Below, piece by piece: positions 27,219 through 34,183 of a DNA stretch of 57,814 bases; the first letter of the stretch is position 1, and each line of letters starts with the position of its first letter. Source of the stretch: Clostridia bacterium (GTDB lineage Bacteria > Bacillota > Clostridia > Christensenellales > UBA1242); assembly GCA_017501645.1 (NCBI GenBank), contig JAFVWN010000008.1:1-57814 (forward strand), given 5' to 3'. The notes below the pieces were generated by a model, which saw only the letters and a list, made by a program, of their open reading frames with translations, ran no database searches and was not told the DNA's origin. A program made the position numbers and the translations under genes.

Positions 27219-27539
27219 ATGGACGCAAAATTAAATGAAAGAATATGTGATTTATTGCAACAAAGTGGTTTAACACAAAAGGAGTTAGCTCTAAAAATAG
27301 GTGTTACCGAAGCTGCTATTTCGCGATATATCAACGGAGAAAGAGAACCTAAACTTGATGTAATTTCAAATATGGCAACAGCACTACACACAACAACTGA
27401 TTATTTGCTAGGTAGAGAAGATAGTGATTGTATTGAAACTGAGTTTGGAAAAGTTCGTATGTTTGTGGCTAGAAATTCATCTTCAATGACAAAACAACAG
27501 AAAAAGGAACTATTAAATGCGCTTTTAAGTGATGATTAG
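27219..27539 (+). CDS. XRE-family repressor (ImmR-like)
   Basis: A 106-residue DNA-binding protein. The helix-turn-helix GLTQKELALKIGVTEAAISRYING (residues about 16-39) and the DYLLGRE end of the domain are typical of element repressors. The ATG at 27219 is chosen for GGAGG eight bases before it. It precedes the ImmA-like protease gene by 11 bases. In ICEBs1-like elements such a pair controls induction: the protease cleaves the repressor. Confidence 0.88.
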   Translation: MDAKLNERICDLLQQSGLTQKELALKIGVTEAAISRYINGEREPKLDVISNMATALHTTTDYLLGREDSDCIETEFGKVRMFVARNSSSMTKQQKKELLNALLSDD

Positions 27540-27550
27540 GAGGAAAACAT

Positions 27551-28114
27551 TTGTCTAGATTGCACTACGATACTTACGAAGAAATCAAAATTAAAGTTGT
27601 TAATCTATTAGAGCAATACAACATTCACTCAATACCCATTGACTGTATTAAACTTGCTGAAGATATGGGGTTTGAGTTAAAACCATATTCTAAATTGTCA
27701 GAAAAGAAATTAAAAGCATTAAAAAAATTGTCAGGTGGTGATGGTTATACGATTGACAATGTCGACACTGGCAAAAAGATATTGTTTTACGATGACTCTG
27801 CATGTATAGGAAGACAAAGATTTACTATCTTACATGAAATAGGACATTATGTGCTTGGACATAGAGAAGAAAGTGAGTTGGCGGAGTCAGAGGCTGATTT
27901 TTTTGCAAAATATGCAATAGCACCTATGCCAATTATTTATGCTCTAGATATAGATGATTATGTTGACATATCTGAAAAATTTTTAACTTCGAGTGAATGT
28001 GCTTTCTACATAATGGATTCTTATATCAAGTGGTTACAATATGGCCCTAAATATTTTACAGAATATGAGAAGCAATTGTTAACTATATTTAATGTTGGTT
28101 ATTTCAAGTTATAA
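27551..28114 (+). CDS. ImmA/IrrE family metallopeptidase
   Basis: A 187-residue protein with the zinc-protease motif ILHEIGHYVLGH (His-Glu-x-x-His near residue 97) and the downstream third ligand SEADFFAKY. The N-terminal part is helical, as in ImmA. Its likely substrate is the XRE repressor encoded directly upstream. It starts with TTG behind AGGAGG. The C-terminal 70 residues are less conserved. Confidence 0.88.
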   Translation: MSRLHYDTYEEIKIKVVNLLEQYNIHSIPIDCIKLAEDMGFELKPYSKLSEKKLKALKKLSGGDGYTIDNVDTGKKILFYDDSACIGRQRFTILHEIGHYVLGHREESELAESEADFFAKYAIAPMPIIYALDIDDYVDISEKFLTSSECAFYIMDSYIKWLQYGPKYFTEYEKQLLTIFNVGYFKL

Positions 28115-28124
28115 CTTGCTATCA

Positions 28125-28154
28125 TAAAAAAGAACAAGCGGCAACTTGTTCTTT
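28125..28154. terminator. Terminator-like hairpin
   Basis: AAAGAACAAG / CTTGTTCTTT with loop CGGCAA. The U run is stronger for the reverse strand (six T) than for the forward strand. Confidence 0.65.
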
Positions 28155-28185
28155 GAAACGGATTAGGCTCCGTCAAACCATTAGG

Positions 28186-28202
28186 TATATGAACTTCATA
28201 TA
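28186..28202. promoter_or_regulatory. Perfect palindrome, candidate repressor operator
   Basis: TATATGAA-C-TTCATATA, 17 bases with a single centre base, flanked by AGGTATAT and ATATACC arms. It lies in the AT-rich gap between immA and the small gene at 28284, where a promoter for the latter is expected. Confidence 0.5.
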
Positions 28203-28283
28203 ATACTTAACACCATTATTATAATATATACCTTTTTGATTTGCAAGCCCTAGCGACAAATTTTTTAAAAGGAGACTGATATT

Positions 28284-28394
28284 ATGGCTAAAAAATCAGA
28301 AATGTACATCTTTAGAAAATCCATAAAAACAAGAGATGGTCGCATTTTATATGCTTCCGATTATGGGTTAAAAGCTTTCAAAATAGCTGTTTAA
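28284..28394 (+). CDS. 36-residue basic protein
   Basis: A very short gene with a strong AAAGGAGA ribosome binding site eight bases before ATG. It encodes a basic peptide with the core SIKTRDGRILYASDYGLKAF. The composition and the signal are those of a real gene. Similar small proteins seem to occur in gut mobile elements (from memory, not checked). It lies 60 bases before the DUF3892 gene. Function unknown. Confidence 0.65.
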   Translation: MAKKSEMYIFRKSIKTRDGRILYASDYGLKAFKIAV

Positions 28395-28454
28395 TTATAT
28401 GGAGCTAGTTGGAAGTTGCAAGCTCCTTTAATATTTTATTAAGGAGAATTAATT

Positions 28455-28664
28455 ATGGCAAAAAAAGTAATAAGCATTGCACAAAATGCAACAGGAAGAA
28501 ATACTTCTTTTAGAGATGTTTCGACTGGCACAAAAATGACGAGAAGTCAGTTTGTATCAAAAATAGAAAATAACCAATATAATGATTACCATGTAAGAAT
28601 AATAAACAAAGTTAAAACGCCTTGTTCTAATCCAGATAAAAGCGAAAGGAATAATTTGGGTTAA
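28455..28664 (+). CDS. DUF3892 family protein
   Basis: A 69-residue protein matching the DUF3892 pattern GxNxxFxDVxTGxxMTRxxFVxxIE...YHVRxINxxxTPxSNPDxSxxNNLG along nearly its whole length. Members are small proteins, often on mobile elements. AAGGAG precedes the ATG. Its stop codon overlaps the start of the next gene by one base, so the two are coupled. No function is known. Confidence 0.85.
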   Translation: MAKKVISIAQNATGRNTSFRDVSTGTKMTRSQFVSKIENNQYNDYHVRIINKVKTPCSNPDKSERNNLG

Positions 28665-28990
28665 TGTATAAGAGTATTTCAGAGAAAGTGTTGGGAGTGG
28701 TTGGCTTAACAAGTATAACTATTCTAGATAATTTTCTTATAGCCATTGCGGCTGTTTTAATTCATTGTTCAGTATATTCAATTGTCGGGTTTTTATATGA
28801 TTTGGATATTATTAGTGGTAGATTTATGGGAAAGCTATGTTATTTTCTTATTTGGGTGGCATCTCTAGTTGGAAGTGTATTTTTAGCAATACATTGTCAA
28901 CAGAATATGGTTGCCCTATTTATAGTAATTGGTGTTTTGCTAGTTTATAATATAGTTTATGGTGTTGTAAAATTTAGACTCAAAGCATAG
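28664..28990 (+). CDS. Small integral membrane protein
   Basis: A 108-residue protein with three to four hydrophobic segments covering most of its length. No family was recognised. It is translationally coupled to the DUF3892 gene (one-base overlap) and followed at once by a terminator, so the three small genes 28284-28990 probably form one operon. Possible roles are superinfection immunity or a toxin/antitoxin component, but nothing in the sequence decides this. Confidence 0.65.
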   Translation: MYKSISEKVLGVVGLTSITILDNFLIAIAAVLIHCSVYSIVGFLYDLDIISGRFMGKLCYFLIWVASLVGSVFLAIHCQQNMVALFIVIGVLLVYNIVYGVVKFRLKA

Positions 28991-29019
28991 AAAAAGAGAG
29001 GACTTGTCCTCTCTTTTTT
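28991..29019. terminator. Bidirectional intrinsic terminator
   Basis: AAAAAGAGAGGA / TCCTCTCTTTTT with loop CTTG, between convergent genes. Confidence 0.85.
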
Positions 29020-29022
29020 GTT

Positions 29023-29259
29023 TTATTGATTGGATTGCAAATGGGTGTAAACTTCATTTGCTGATAGGTTAGAAAAGTTGCCATTTGATTCGGCAAAGTT
29101 TTTTAAGTTGGTAGCAAGGATAAAGGCAATTCGCTTTATTTGTTTTTGACTTAATTTTGTTTTGCCGTGCCTTAATGCTTTAGTATTAAGGTTGAATGTG
29201 GCTGTATTTTCTGGTGTATCTTCACAATCAATAAAACGATTGTTAATAAGTTTTGTCAT
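29023..29259 (-). CDS. Small hypothetical protein
   Basis: A 78-residue basic, soluble, probably helical protein. No family was recognised. The ribosome binding site is weak, but the gene has a clear promoter about 80 bases upstream with a 16-base palindrome over the predicted transcription start, and a good terminator. This supports real expression under repressor control. Confidence 0.5.
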   Translation of the reverse strand: MTKLINNRFIDCEDTPENTATFNLNTKALRHGKTKLSQKQIKRIAFILATNLKNFAESNGNFSNLSANEVYTHLQSNQ

Positions 29260-29316
29260 CTCATATTTTTTTCAAATATATGAGAATATGCTTGTGTCTT
29301 ATTTACTTTAACCCAA

Positions 29317-29343
29317 TGCTCCATTTGGAGCAGTAATATTATA
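29317..29343 (-). promoter_or_regulatory. -10 box with overlapping palindromic operator
   Basis: Reverse-strand TATAAT (29338-29343), followed after five bases by the perfect palindrome TGCTCC-AAAT-GGAGCA (29317-29332), which covers the expected transcription start. This is a classic repressor arrangement. Confidence 0.5.
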
Positions 29344-29376
29344 GCATAAATCTATATCAAAAACCATATTTTCCAC

Positions 29377-29536
29377 AAAAAAAAGACAAGTGGGTTTCCC
29401 ACTTGGTCTAGAAAGGGAGTGTATGCAAATTTGCAGGCAGCGACTTTTGAAAAGTGCATGCGTCAAAAGTGCTGATTTTAGGGCTTTTAGACCAAAAAAT
29501 ATGGCAAAATGTATGCGACTCTTATCCTGCTTACTA
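29377..29536 (-). ncRNA. Candidate small RNA of about 160 nt
   Basis: On the reverse strand, a terminator made of CAAGTGGG-AAA-CCCACTTG (29387-29405) and eight T has no protein gene upstream of it. The stretch before it has no good open frame but holds complementary blocks: TAGACC/GGTCTA (29405-29410 with 29488-29493), GCAGG/CCTGC, and ACTTTTG/CAAAAGT. A TACAAT box lies at 29542-29547, with a poor -35. The transcript would run away from the methyltransferase gene. No known RNA family was recognised. Confidence 0.4.
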
Positions 29537-29574
29537 AAATTATTGTATAAATAAGCATTTTGTTTTTTAAAAAG

Positions 29575-29620
29575 TTGATTTTTGTAGTGTTATAAGGTAT
29601 TATTATATAGGTATTCCTAT
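29575..29620 (+). promoter_or_regulatory. Methyltransferase promoter with palindromic operator
   Basis: TTGATT (29575-29580), 17-base spacer, TATTAT (29598-29603). Then the palindrome ATAGG-TATT-CCTAT (29607-29620) lies at the expected transcription start, where the N-terminal HTH of the methyltransferase could bind. Confidence 0.55.
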
Positions 29621-29642
29621 AAAAGAATATTTGGAGAAAATT

Positions 29643-30938
29643 ATGACTATTTCTAATTTAATTGAGAATATATTATATGAAAATAATCTTAATCAAAATG
29701 AGTTTGCTTTAAAGATAGATTCTACTCAAGCACAAGTTTCAGATTGGCTAAACGAAAAGAGTAAACCTAGTTATGATAAATTAAGAAACATTGGAAAAGT
29801 TTTTAAAATAGATGGAAATGAATTATTGGATTTAACAAATAAACAATTAGATTTAATAAACGAACAAACATTGAAAGTGGTAGATTTGTTTGCTGGAGTT
29901 GGTGGATTAAGTTATGGTTTTGCAAATAATCCAATGTTCCAAGTAGTATTGGCTAATGAATATGATAAAGATATTGCAAAAGCATATTCATTAAATCATC
30001 CAAATGTAAAAATGTTAAATTGCGATATTAAAGAAGTTACTGAAGAAATGTTAAAACAAGAAATAGATTGTTCTATTGACATTGTCGTTGGTGGACCACC
30101 TTGTCAATCATATTCGACATTGGGTAAAAGGCAAAATGATGAAAGAGCACATCTTTTTGAAGAATATTGTAGAATTTTAACCATACTAAAACCCAAAATG
30201 TTTTTATTTGAGAATGTAACTGGTATTCTTAGTATGAATAAAGGGCAATTATTTGAAGATATTAAAACATGTTTTGAAGATATTGGATATGATTTAAAAT
30301 ATAAAACTTTAAATTCTGCAGATTATGGAGTGCCAGAGTTTAGAGAAAGGGTTATTCTTGTAGGAACAAAAAATAAAAACAATTTTGAATATCCGCTTCC
30401 AACGCATGGGGAAAAAGAAGGATTAAAACCTTATGTAACATTGGAAGATGCGTTAAGCGATTTGCCTTGCATGGAAAGTGGGGAAGAAAATAAAAACTAT
30501 GCTTCTGAGCCACTAAACGAATTTCAAATATTTGTTCATGATTGTAAAGAATTAAAAGACAATGCTTCTCCTAAGAATGGTGAACATTTAATTAAGTTAA
30601 TGAAAGCTTTGCCAGATGGTGGGTCCAAAGATGATTTGCCAGAAGAATTAAGGCCAAAGAGCGGTTTTGGAAATACTTATGCAAAAATGTGGTGGAAAAA
30701 ACCAGCACCGACTATTACTAGAAATTTTGCTTGTCCATCATCTTCTAGATGTATCCATCCAAGAGATTCAAGAGCACTTTCAACAAGAGAAGGTGCAAGA
30801 CTTCAAAGTTTTCCAGATAGTTATAAATTTTATGGTTCAACAGGTATGAAAAATTTACAAATAGGTAATGCTGTTCCACCACTTTTATCGGTGGCTTTAG
30901 CTAAACAAGTTGAAAAATATTTTGCAACAAAAAAATAG
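29643..30938 (+). CDS. DNA (cytosine-5)-methyltransferase with N-terminal HTH
   Basis: A 431-residue enzyme. Residues 1-65 form an XRE-like HTH (LNQNEFALKIDSTQAQVSDWLN). The catalytic domain begins with motif I DLFAGVGGLSYGF (residues 81-93), motif IV GGPPCQSYS with catalytic Cys154, motif VI ENVTG, motif VIII EFRERV, then a target recognition region, motif IX REGARLQSFPD and motif X QIGNAVPP. It methylates C5 of cytosine in an unknown site and protects against the nucleases encoded opposite. The ATG at 29643 follows GGAG by six bases. The HTH fusion suggests autoregulation, as described for M.EcoRII and M.SsoII. Confidence 0.93.
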   Translation: MTISNLIENILYENNLNQNEFALKIDSTQAQVSDWLNEKSKPSYDKLRNIGKVFKIDGNELLDLTNKQLDLINEQTLKVVDLFAGVGGLSYGFANNPMFQVVLANEYDKDIAKAYSLNHPNVKMLNCDIKEVTEEMLKQEIDCSIDIVVGGPPCQSYSTLGKRQNDERAHLFEEYCRILTILKPKMFLFENVTGILSMNKGQLFEDIKTCFEDIGYDLKYKTLNSADYGVPEFRERVILVGTKNKNNFEYPLPTHGEKEGLKPYVTLEDALSDLPCMESGEENKNYASEPLNEFQIFVHDCKELKDNASPKNGEHLIKLMKALPDGGSKDDLPEELRPKSGFGNTYAKMWWKKPAPTITRNFACPSSSRCIHPRDSRALSTREGARLQSFPDSYKFYGSTGMKNLQIGNAVPPLLSVALAKQVEKYFATKK

Positions 30939-30947
30939 GAGAAACTC

Positions 30948-31619
30948 CTATTTTTTTCTTTTTATAATATCTTTTAAATTTTCAATTATGTCATCTATTT
31001 TAAAATTGTAAAATTTAATATCTTTTAAATTTATTTGATATGCAGGTTTTCCACCATAAGGTTTATGATATGGAATATATCTATATTCTAATTCTTCGTT
31101 TATAGGGATTAATGAATAGGTTCTATTTATTAAAGAAACAGCCAATAAAACACTATTTGTTTGTAAAAGTTTATCAAACTTATTATCCCTTAAATCAAGT
31201 GTATTATATCTTTCCCAATAGTTTGAGTAATCATTCATGATTTCAATATTTAATTCGTGGTTGTCATATTTAAAAATCACATCACTATCAGAGCCGACTT
31301 TACTATTTGGAAGAATAACTCTTTCTTTATCTTTGCCGGAAAGGTATAAATTATAACCTAAACTATGAAATTTTTGAACCATATAATCTTCAAATATCCA
31401 TGAAGAAACTAAATCTCTTGCATACTCCATAGGTGACCGCCCATCACGATTGTGAATACATGATAAAATATTGGCATAAACATCAGGATATAAATTTTTT
31501 AATTCTTCTTCGTTTCCTTCTAAAACTAAAATATTACTTTTGCTATAATTCAGTTTTTTAGCCAATAGTTCTAGGCGCATTTCAAAAAAATTACTTAATT
31601 CTTTGTATGTATGTGTCAT
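30948..31619 (-). CDS. Putative type II restriction endonuclease (PD-(D/E)XK-like)
   Basis: A 223-residue protein. GSDSDVIFKYDNHELNIEIMND (near residues 134-155) has an acidic-strand-acidic layout that could be a divergent PD-(D/E)XK active site. The preceding block RSPMEYARDLVSSWIFEDYM is a helical pattern seen in restriction enzymes. It is convergent with the methyltransferase (nine-base gap) and lies in an operon with the HNH gene and controller gene. The ATG at 31619 overlaps the end of the HNH gene and uses CGGAGAA as ribosome binding site. Exact family not recognised. Confidence 0.55.
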   Translation of the reverse strand: MTHTYKELSNFFEMRLELLAKKLNYSKSNILVLEGNEEELKNLYPDVYANILSCIHNRDGRSPMEYARDLVSSWIFEDYMVQKFHSLGYNLYLSGKDKERVILPNSKVGSDSDVIFKYDNHELNIEIMNDYSNYWERYNTLDLRDNKFDKLLQTNSVLLAVSLINRTYSLIPINEELEYRYIPYHKPYGGKPAYQINLKDIKFYNFKIDDIIENLKDIIKRKK

Positions 31620-31620
31620 T

Positions 31621-32343
31621 TTAATTCTCCGAAGGTTTTTCTCCATTAAACTTTTTATATAGTCTGGCATAAACTTCTTTTTGAATTTTTATAGAACAAT
31701 TATCTATAACTTTTGGATTTGCAATTTTTACAACTCTTCCTTTTTCGTCGTAAATCCAATAATTTCTATCAGCACGATTACATTTCTCGCATTGTGGAAT
31801 TATGTTGCCTTCTTCTAATGGTTTATTAGGGTCCATATGTCCTTTTTGAAGTTTTGTAATTGTTTCTGGCCAGTTAAAGTTTGCTTCTCCTTCTTTGGAA
31901 CCACAAGTTGCACATCTATAATTATAAGCAAGTTTTAAATCTTCCCAATAATCGCCACTAATTGTTTCTATACGCTTTTGTCCTGTAAAACCTGGATAAG
32001 TGGACTCCAAAGATATAAGTTTATATTCACCAGGTTTAATATTTGTAATATTATCATTTCTAGTTCCTGAAACGATATACCAACCTTTTTGAGCGCCAAG
32101 ATGTCTTGCTTGTTGAACATCGTTTACATCAGGATAATATTCTTGAATAAATCGTGTGAGTTCAGACTTGGAAACAACTTTGGTGTTTGGATAATTTAAT
32201 GAAAGATAGATTAAGGTTAAGGCATCTTTTGTATAGTTATCACCAGTTTTAAGATTTGGAAACTTAACATTTTTATCTTTTAGAAATTTATTATAATATT
32301 CTTTCAATAAACCATATTGTTTAACAATTTCGTTTTCTGTCAT
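31621..32343 (-). CDS. HNH-type endonuclease, probable restriction enzyme
   Basis: A 240-residue protein. Residues about 140-195 form a zinc-supported HNH domain: CATCG, then KGHMDPNKPLEEGNIIPQCEKCNRAD, with two CxxC pairs and the central GHxxP...NxxPxC pattern. The N-terminal part (GARHLGAQKGWY-like helices around residue 80-90) may recognise DNA. It lies between the controller gene and the second nuclease gene, with AAAGGAG upstream. It is either the cutter itself or the partner of the downstream gene. Confidence 0.75.
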   Translation of the reverse strand: MTENEIVKQYGLLKEYYNKFLKDKNVKFPNLKTGDNYTKDALTLIYLSLNYPNTKVVSKSELTRFIQEYYPDVNDVQQARHLGAQKGWYIVSGTRNDNITNIKPGEYKLISLESTYPGFTGQKRIETISGDYWEDLKLAYNYRCATCGSKEGEANFNWPETITKLQKGHMDPNKPLEEGNIIPQCEKCNRADRNYWIYDEKGRVVKIANPKVIDNCSIKIQKEVYARLYKKFNGEKPSEN

Positions 32344-32360
32344 TCAATTTCTCCTTTGTA

Positions 32361-32564
32361 TTAAAAATTAAAAAATTCGCTTAAAGTCATATTAAATGCT
32401 TTTGCTATTTTTTCTAAATTTTCAAGTGAGATATTTCTTTTACCTCTTTCTAAACTTGTTATATAAGTTCTATCTAGGTCACACTTAAAAGCAAATTCTT
32501 CTTGGCTTAACCCTTGTTTTGTTCTTAATTCTTTTATTCTTTGTCCAACTTTTTCTTTAATCAT
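32361..32564 (-). CDS. Restriction-modification controller (C) protein
   Basis: A 67-residue single-domain XRE protein (GLSQEEFAFKCDLDRTYITSLERGKRNISLENL pattern, split by family helices 2 and 3). This is the usual size and motif of C proteins that delay restriction gene expression. It heads the reverse-strand operon with both nuclease genes. A C-box-like inverted repeat lies 38-74 bases upstream of its ATG, which is preceded by AAAGGGAGA. Confidence 0.88.
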   Translation of the reverse strand: MIKEKVGQRIKELRTKQGLSQEEFAFKCDLDRTYITSLERGKRNISLENLEKIAKAFNMTLSEFFNF

Positions 32565-32601
32565 TGACTTTCTCCCTTTTTATTTATATAATAGTAGCAA
32601 T

Positions 32602-32638
32602 AATGTGACTTATTTTACAACCGACTTTAAGTCACATT
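32602..32638. promoter_or_regulatory. C-box-like operator
   Basis: An inverted repeat AATGTGACT (32602-32610) / AGTCACATT (32630-32638). The right part forms GACTTTAAGTC, like the GACTnnnAGTC C-box consensus. It lies between the controller gene and the divergent gene at 32656, so it can control both. Confidence 0.65.
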
Positions 32639-32655
32639 GGTTAAAAGGAGATAAA

Positions 32656-33066
32656 ATGTTTAAAGAACTCAATGAAATTATTGATTTTATAGAAAATTCA
32701 AAATTTGCAAAGGAACTAGATGAGATTTTGCAAAAGATAAATAAATTAAAAGAATATGTCACAAATAATGATTATGACAATGCTATTATTTATGCATTGC
32801 ATATTAATAGGACGACTAATTATGAAGGTTTGTTTGGTGTTAGAAATGATTTGCATTTAGTTAATGCAAATCCAGACAATAATCCGACCAAAATTACACC
32901 AGAGCAACATATTTTTGGAACATTAGATGCCTTAACAAAGTTGGCTTTAAAAAAGATAGCAGACAATATTAGCGAAGATATTGCTGAAAAATCAATTACA
33001 ATAAATTGGAATGACAAAAATAAGTTTATATTTAAAATAATAAAGAAATTAACAGATAAGGAGTAA
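32656..33066 (+). CDS. Hypothetical protein linked to R-M locus
   Basis: A 136-residue helical soluble protein, divergent from the controller gene and sharing its operator. The ATG at 32656 has AAAAGGAG six bases upstream; an earlier in-frame ATG at 32605 lies inside the operator. No family was recognised. The N-terminal half looks like a coiled helix pair (FIENSKFAKELDEILQKINK). The recombinase stub follows after three bases, so it was once in an operon with the recombinase. Confidence 0.6.
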   Translation: MFKELNEIIDFIENSKFAKELDEILQKINKLKEYVTNNDYDNAIIYALHINRTTNYEGLFGVRNDLHLVNANPDNNPTKITPEQHIFGTLDALTKLALKKIADNISEDIAEKSITINWNDKNKFIFKIIKKLTDKE

Positions 33067-33069
33067 ATT

Positions 33070-33141
33070 ATGATTAAAGCTGTTATATATGCTAGATATT
33101 CAAGTTCTAGTCAGACTGAGCAAAGTATTGAAGGTCAATAA
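33070..33141 (+). pseudogene. Serine recombinase, N-terminal stub only
   Basis: ATG behind AAGGAG opens with IKAVIYARYSSSSQTEQSIEGQ and then stops after 23 codons. The Y-ARYSS block with the catalytic Ser and the SIEGQ block are the first two conserved motifs of large serine recombinases. The remaining 450 or more residues are gone, and tRNA-Ser terminator sequence follows within about ten bases. The deletion has fixed the island in place. Confidence 0.8.
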
Positions 33142-33149
33142 AATTTTTA

Positions 33150-33184
33150 ACAAAAAAACAACCCGAACATAAATGTTCGGATTG
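33150..33184 (-). terminator. tRNA-Ser terminator
   Basis: Reverse strand CCGAACAT-TT-ATGTTCGG followed by GTTGTTTTTTTG, just downstream of the tRNA 3' end. Confidence 0.8.
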
Positions 33185-33192
33185 TTATCACT

Positions 33193-33283
33193 TGGCGGAG
33201 AGAGCGGGATTTGAACCCGCGCCACGATTACTCGTGCTAACGCCTTAGCAGGGCATCCTCTTCGGCCACTTGAGTATCTCTCC
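33193..33283 (-). tRNA. tRNA-Ser (anticodon GCT)
   Basis: A 91-nt gene with CCA encoded. The acceptor arms GGAGAGA and TCTCTCC pair. The anticodon loop CTGCTAA carries GCT and is closed by TGCC/GGC(G). A long variable arm (about 15-20 nt) typical of serine tRNAs precedes the T arm GCGGG-TTCAAAT-CCCGC. A terminator follows. Confidence 0.95.
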
Positions 33284-33501
33284 AATCCTATTTGATTGTG
33301 CTTGCAGTTAGGATGCTTACTTGCAAGTGTTATGATTATATCACATACTTTCTTTAATTAAAAGTGTTTTTTGAAAATTTCTTGGAATTTTTTATTGAAA
33401 GCTTTTTTATATCAAGATAGAGTTTTAAAAATTTTTAAAGATGCAGAAATTGGTTGAAATGTGGATTAATTGTTTTTTCGCATTTTAAGACAAAAAAATA
33501 A

Positions 33502-33530
33502 TTGATAAAAGAAAACAAATGTAATATAAT
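33502..33530 (+). promoter_or_regulatory. Promoter of PRTase-DprA pair
   Basis: TTGATA, 17-base spacer, perfect TATAAT. Confidence 0.7.
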
Positions 33531-33543
33531 CAAATTATTACTT

Positions 33544-33570
33544 ATGAAAATTAGTTTGTGGGATTTATAA
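33544..33570 (+). CDS. Eight-codon upstream ORF
   Basis: The first ATG after the promoter opens an eight-codon frame (MKISLWDL) whose TAA is directly followed, in the same frame, by the ATG of the PRTase gene. The PRTase ATG has no clear ribosome binding site, so its translation may depend on this leader or on stop-codon read-through. It could also be chance. Confidence 0.3.
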   Translation: MKISLWDL

Positions 33571-34176
33571 ATGAAGAGTTTTAAGGTTTATAGAAATGGT
33601 CTTTTAAAAAAAGAAGTTGACGCATATCATAACATGTTTTATGTAGGATATAAAAAAGAGGGGAATCCGGACTTTTTGAACCACCTAAAGAATATGTATT
33701 TTTATGAATCTAGAGAAGTGCTATTGAAGTCAAAAAAAGAAGTTGTTGATAGGCTGTTAACAGATTTGCCTGAAATAATAAAAAAAGAAGAATTAAAAAA
33801 TGTGTTAGTGTTATGCGTTCCTCGTTCTAAAGCGGATATGCACGAAAATCAATTGTATTTTTATAAAAGTGTTGAGGAAGCGTGCAAAGAATTAGGGATT
33901 CAATGTGGGGTTGAATTAATAAAGAGAGTTAAGCATACTGCAACAACACATCTTTCAAAGTTTAAGAATGAAAACCTTCCAATGCCATATCCCGGAATAA
34001 CAAAAGATACATGTATTATAAATACAGAGGTGATAAAAGGAAGAGATGTTATTTTGATAGATGATATTTATACAAAATATTGCAATATTGATGAAGATTG
34101 TTTGCAGGCAGTCTTGGATTGTGAAGTAAGGAACTTAATATTTTATGCAATTGCATACACAAAAAGAGGAGTGTAA
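33571..34176 (+). CDS. Phosphoribosyltransferase-fold protein paired with DprA-like gene
   Basis: A 201-residue protein. The PRPP-loop-like segment VILIDDIYTK (near residue 168) and the strands VLVLCVPRSK and FYAIAYTKRG fit a type I PRTase fold. The loop lacks the usual TTG after the acidic pair, so catalysis is uncertain. It is followed after seven bases by a DprA-like gene in one operon. It has no zinc ribbon, unlike ComF. It may make or sense a nucleotide for the partner; this is inference. Confidence 0.6.
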   Translation: MKSFKVYRNGLLKKEVDAYHNMFYVGYKKEGNPDFLNHLKNMYFYESREVLLKSKKEVVDRLLTDLPEIIKKEELKNVLVLCVPRSKADMHENQLYFYKSVEEACKELGIQCGVELIKRVKHTATTHLSKFKNENLPMPYPGITKDTCIINTEVIKGRDVILIDDIYTKYCNIDEDCLQAVLDCEVRNLIFYAIAYTKRGV

Positions 34177-34183
34177 GGATAGT

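Larger units (their letters stand above)
26870..33141. mobile_element. Accessory island / decayed integrative element
   Basis: The region holds a decayed gene end, an xre-immA pair of the kind that controls integrative elements, a tiny protein and a DUF3892 protein typical of such elements, a full restriction-modification locus and a serine recombinase stub. On the left it adjoins the terminator of the radical SAM gene. On the right it ends against the terminator of tRNA-Ser. No conjugation genes or intact integrase remain. The exact left end is not defined. Confidence 0.5.
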
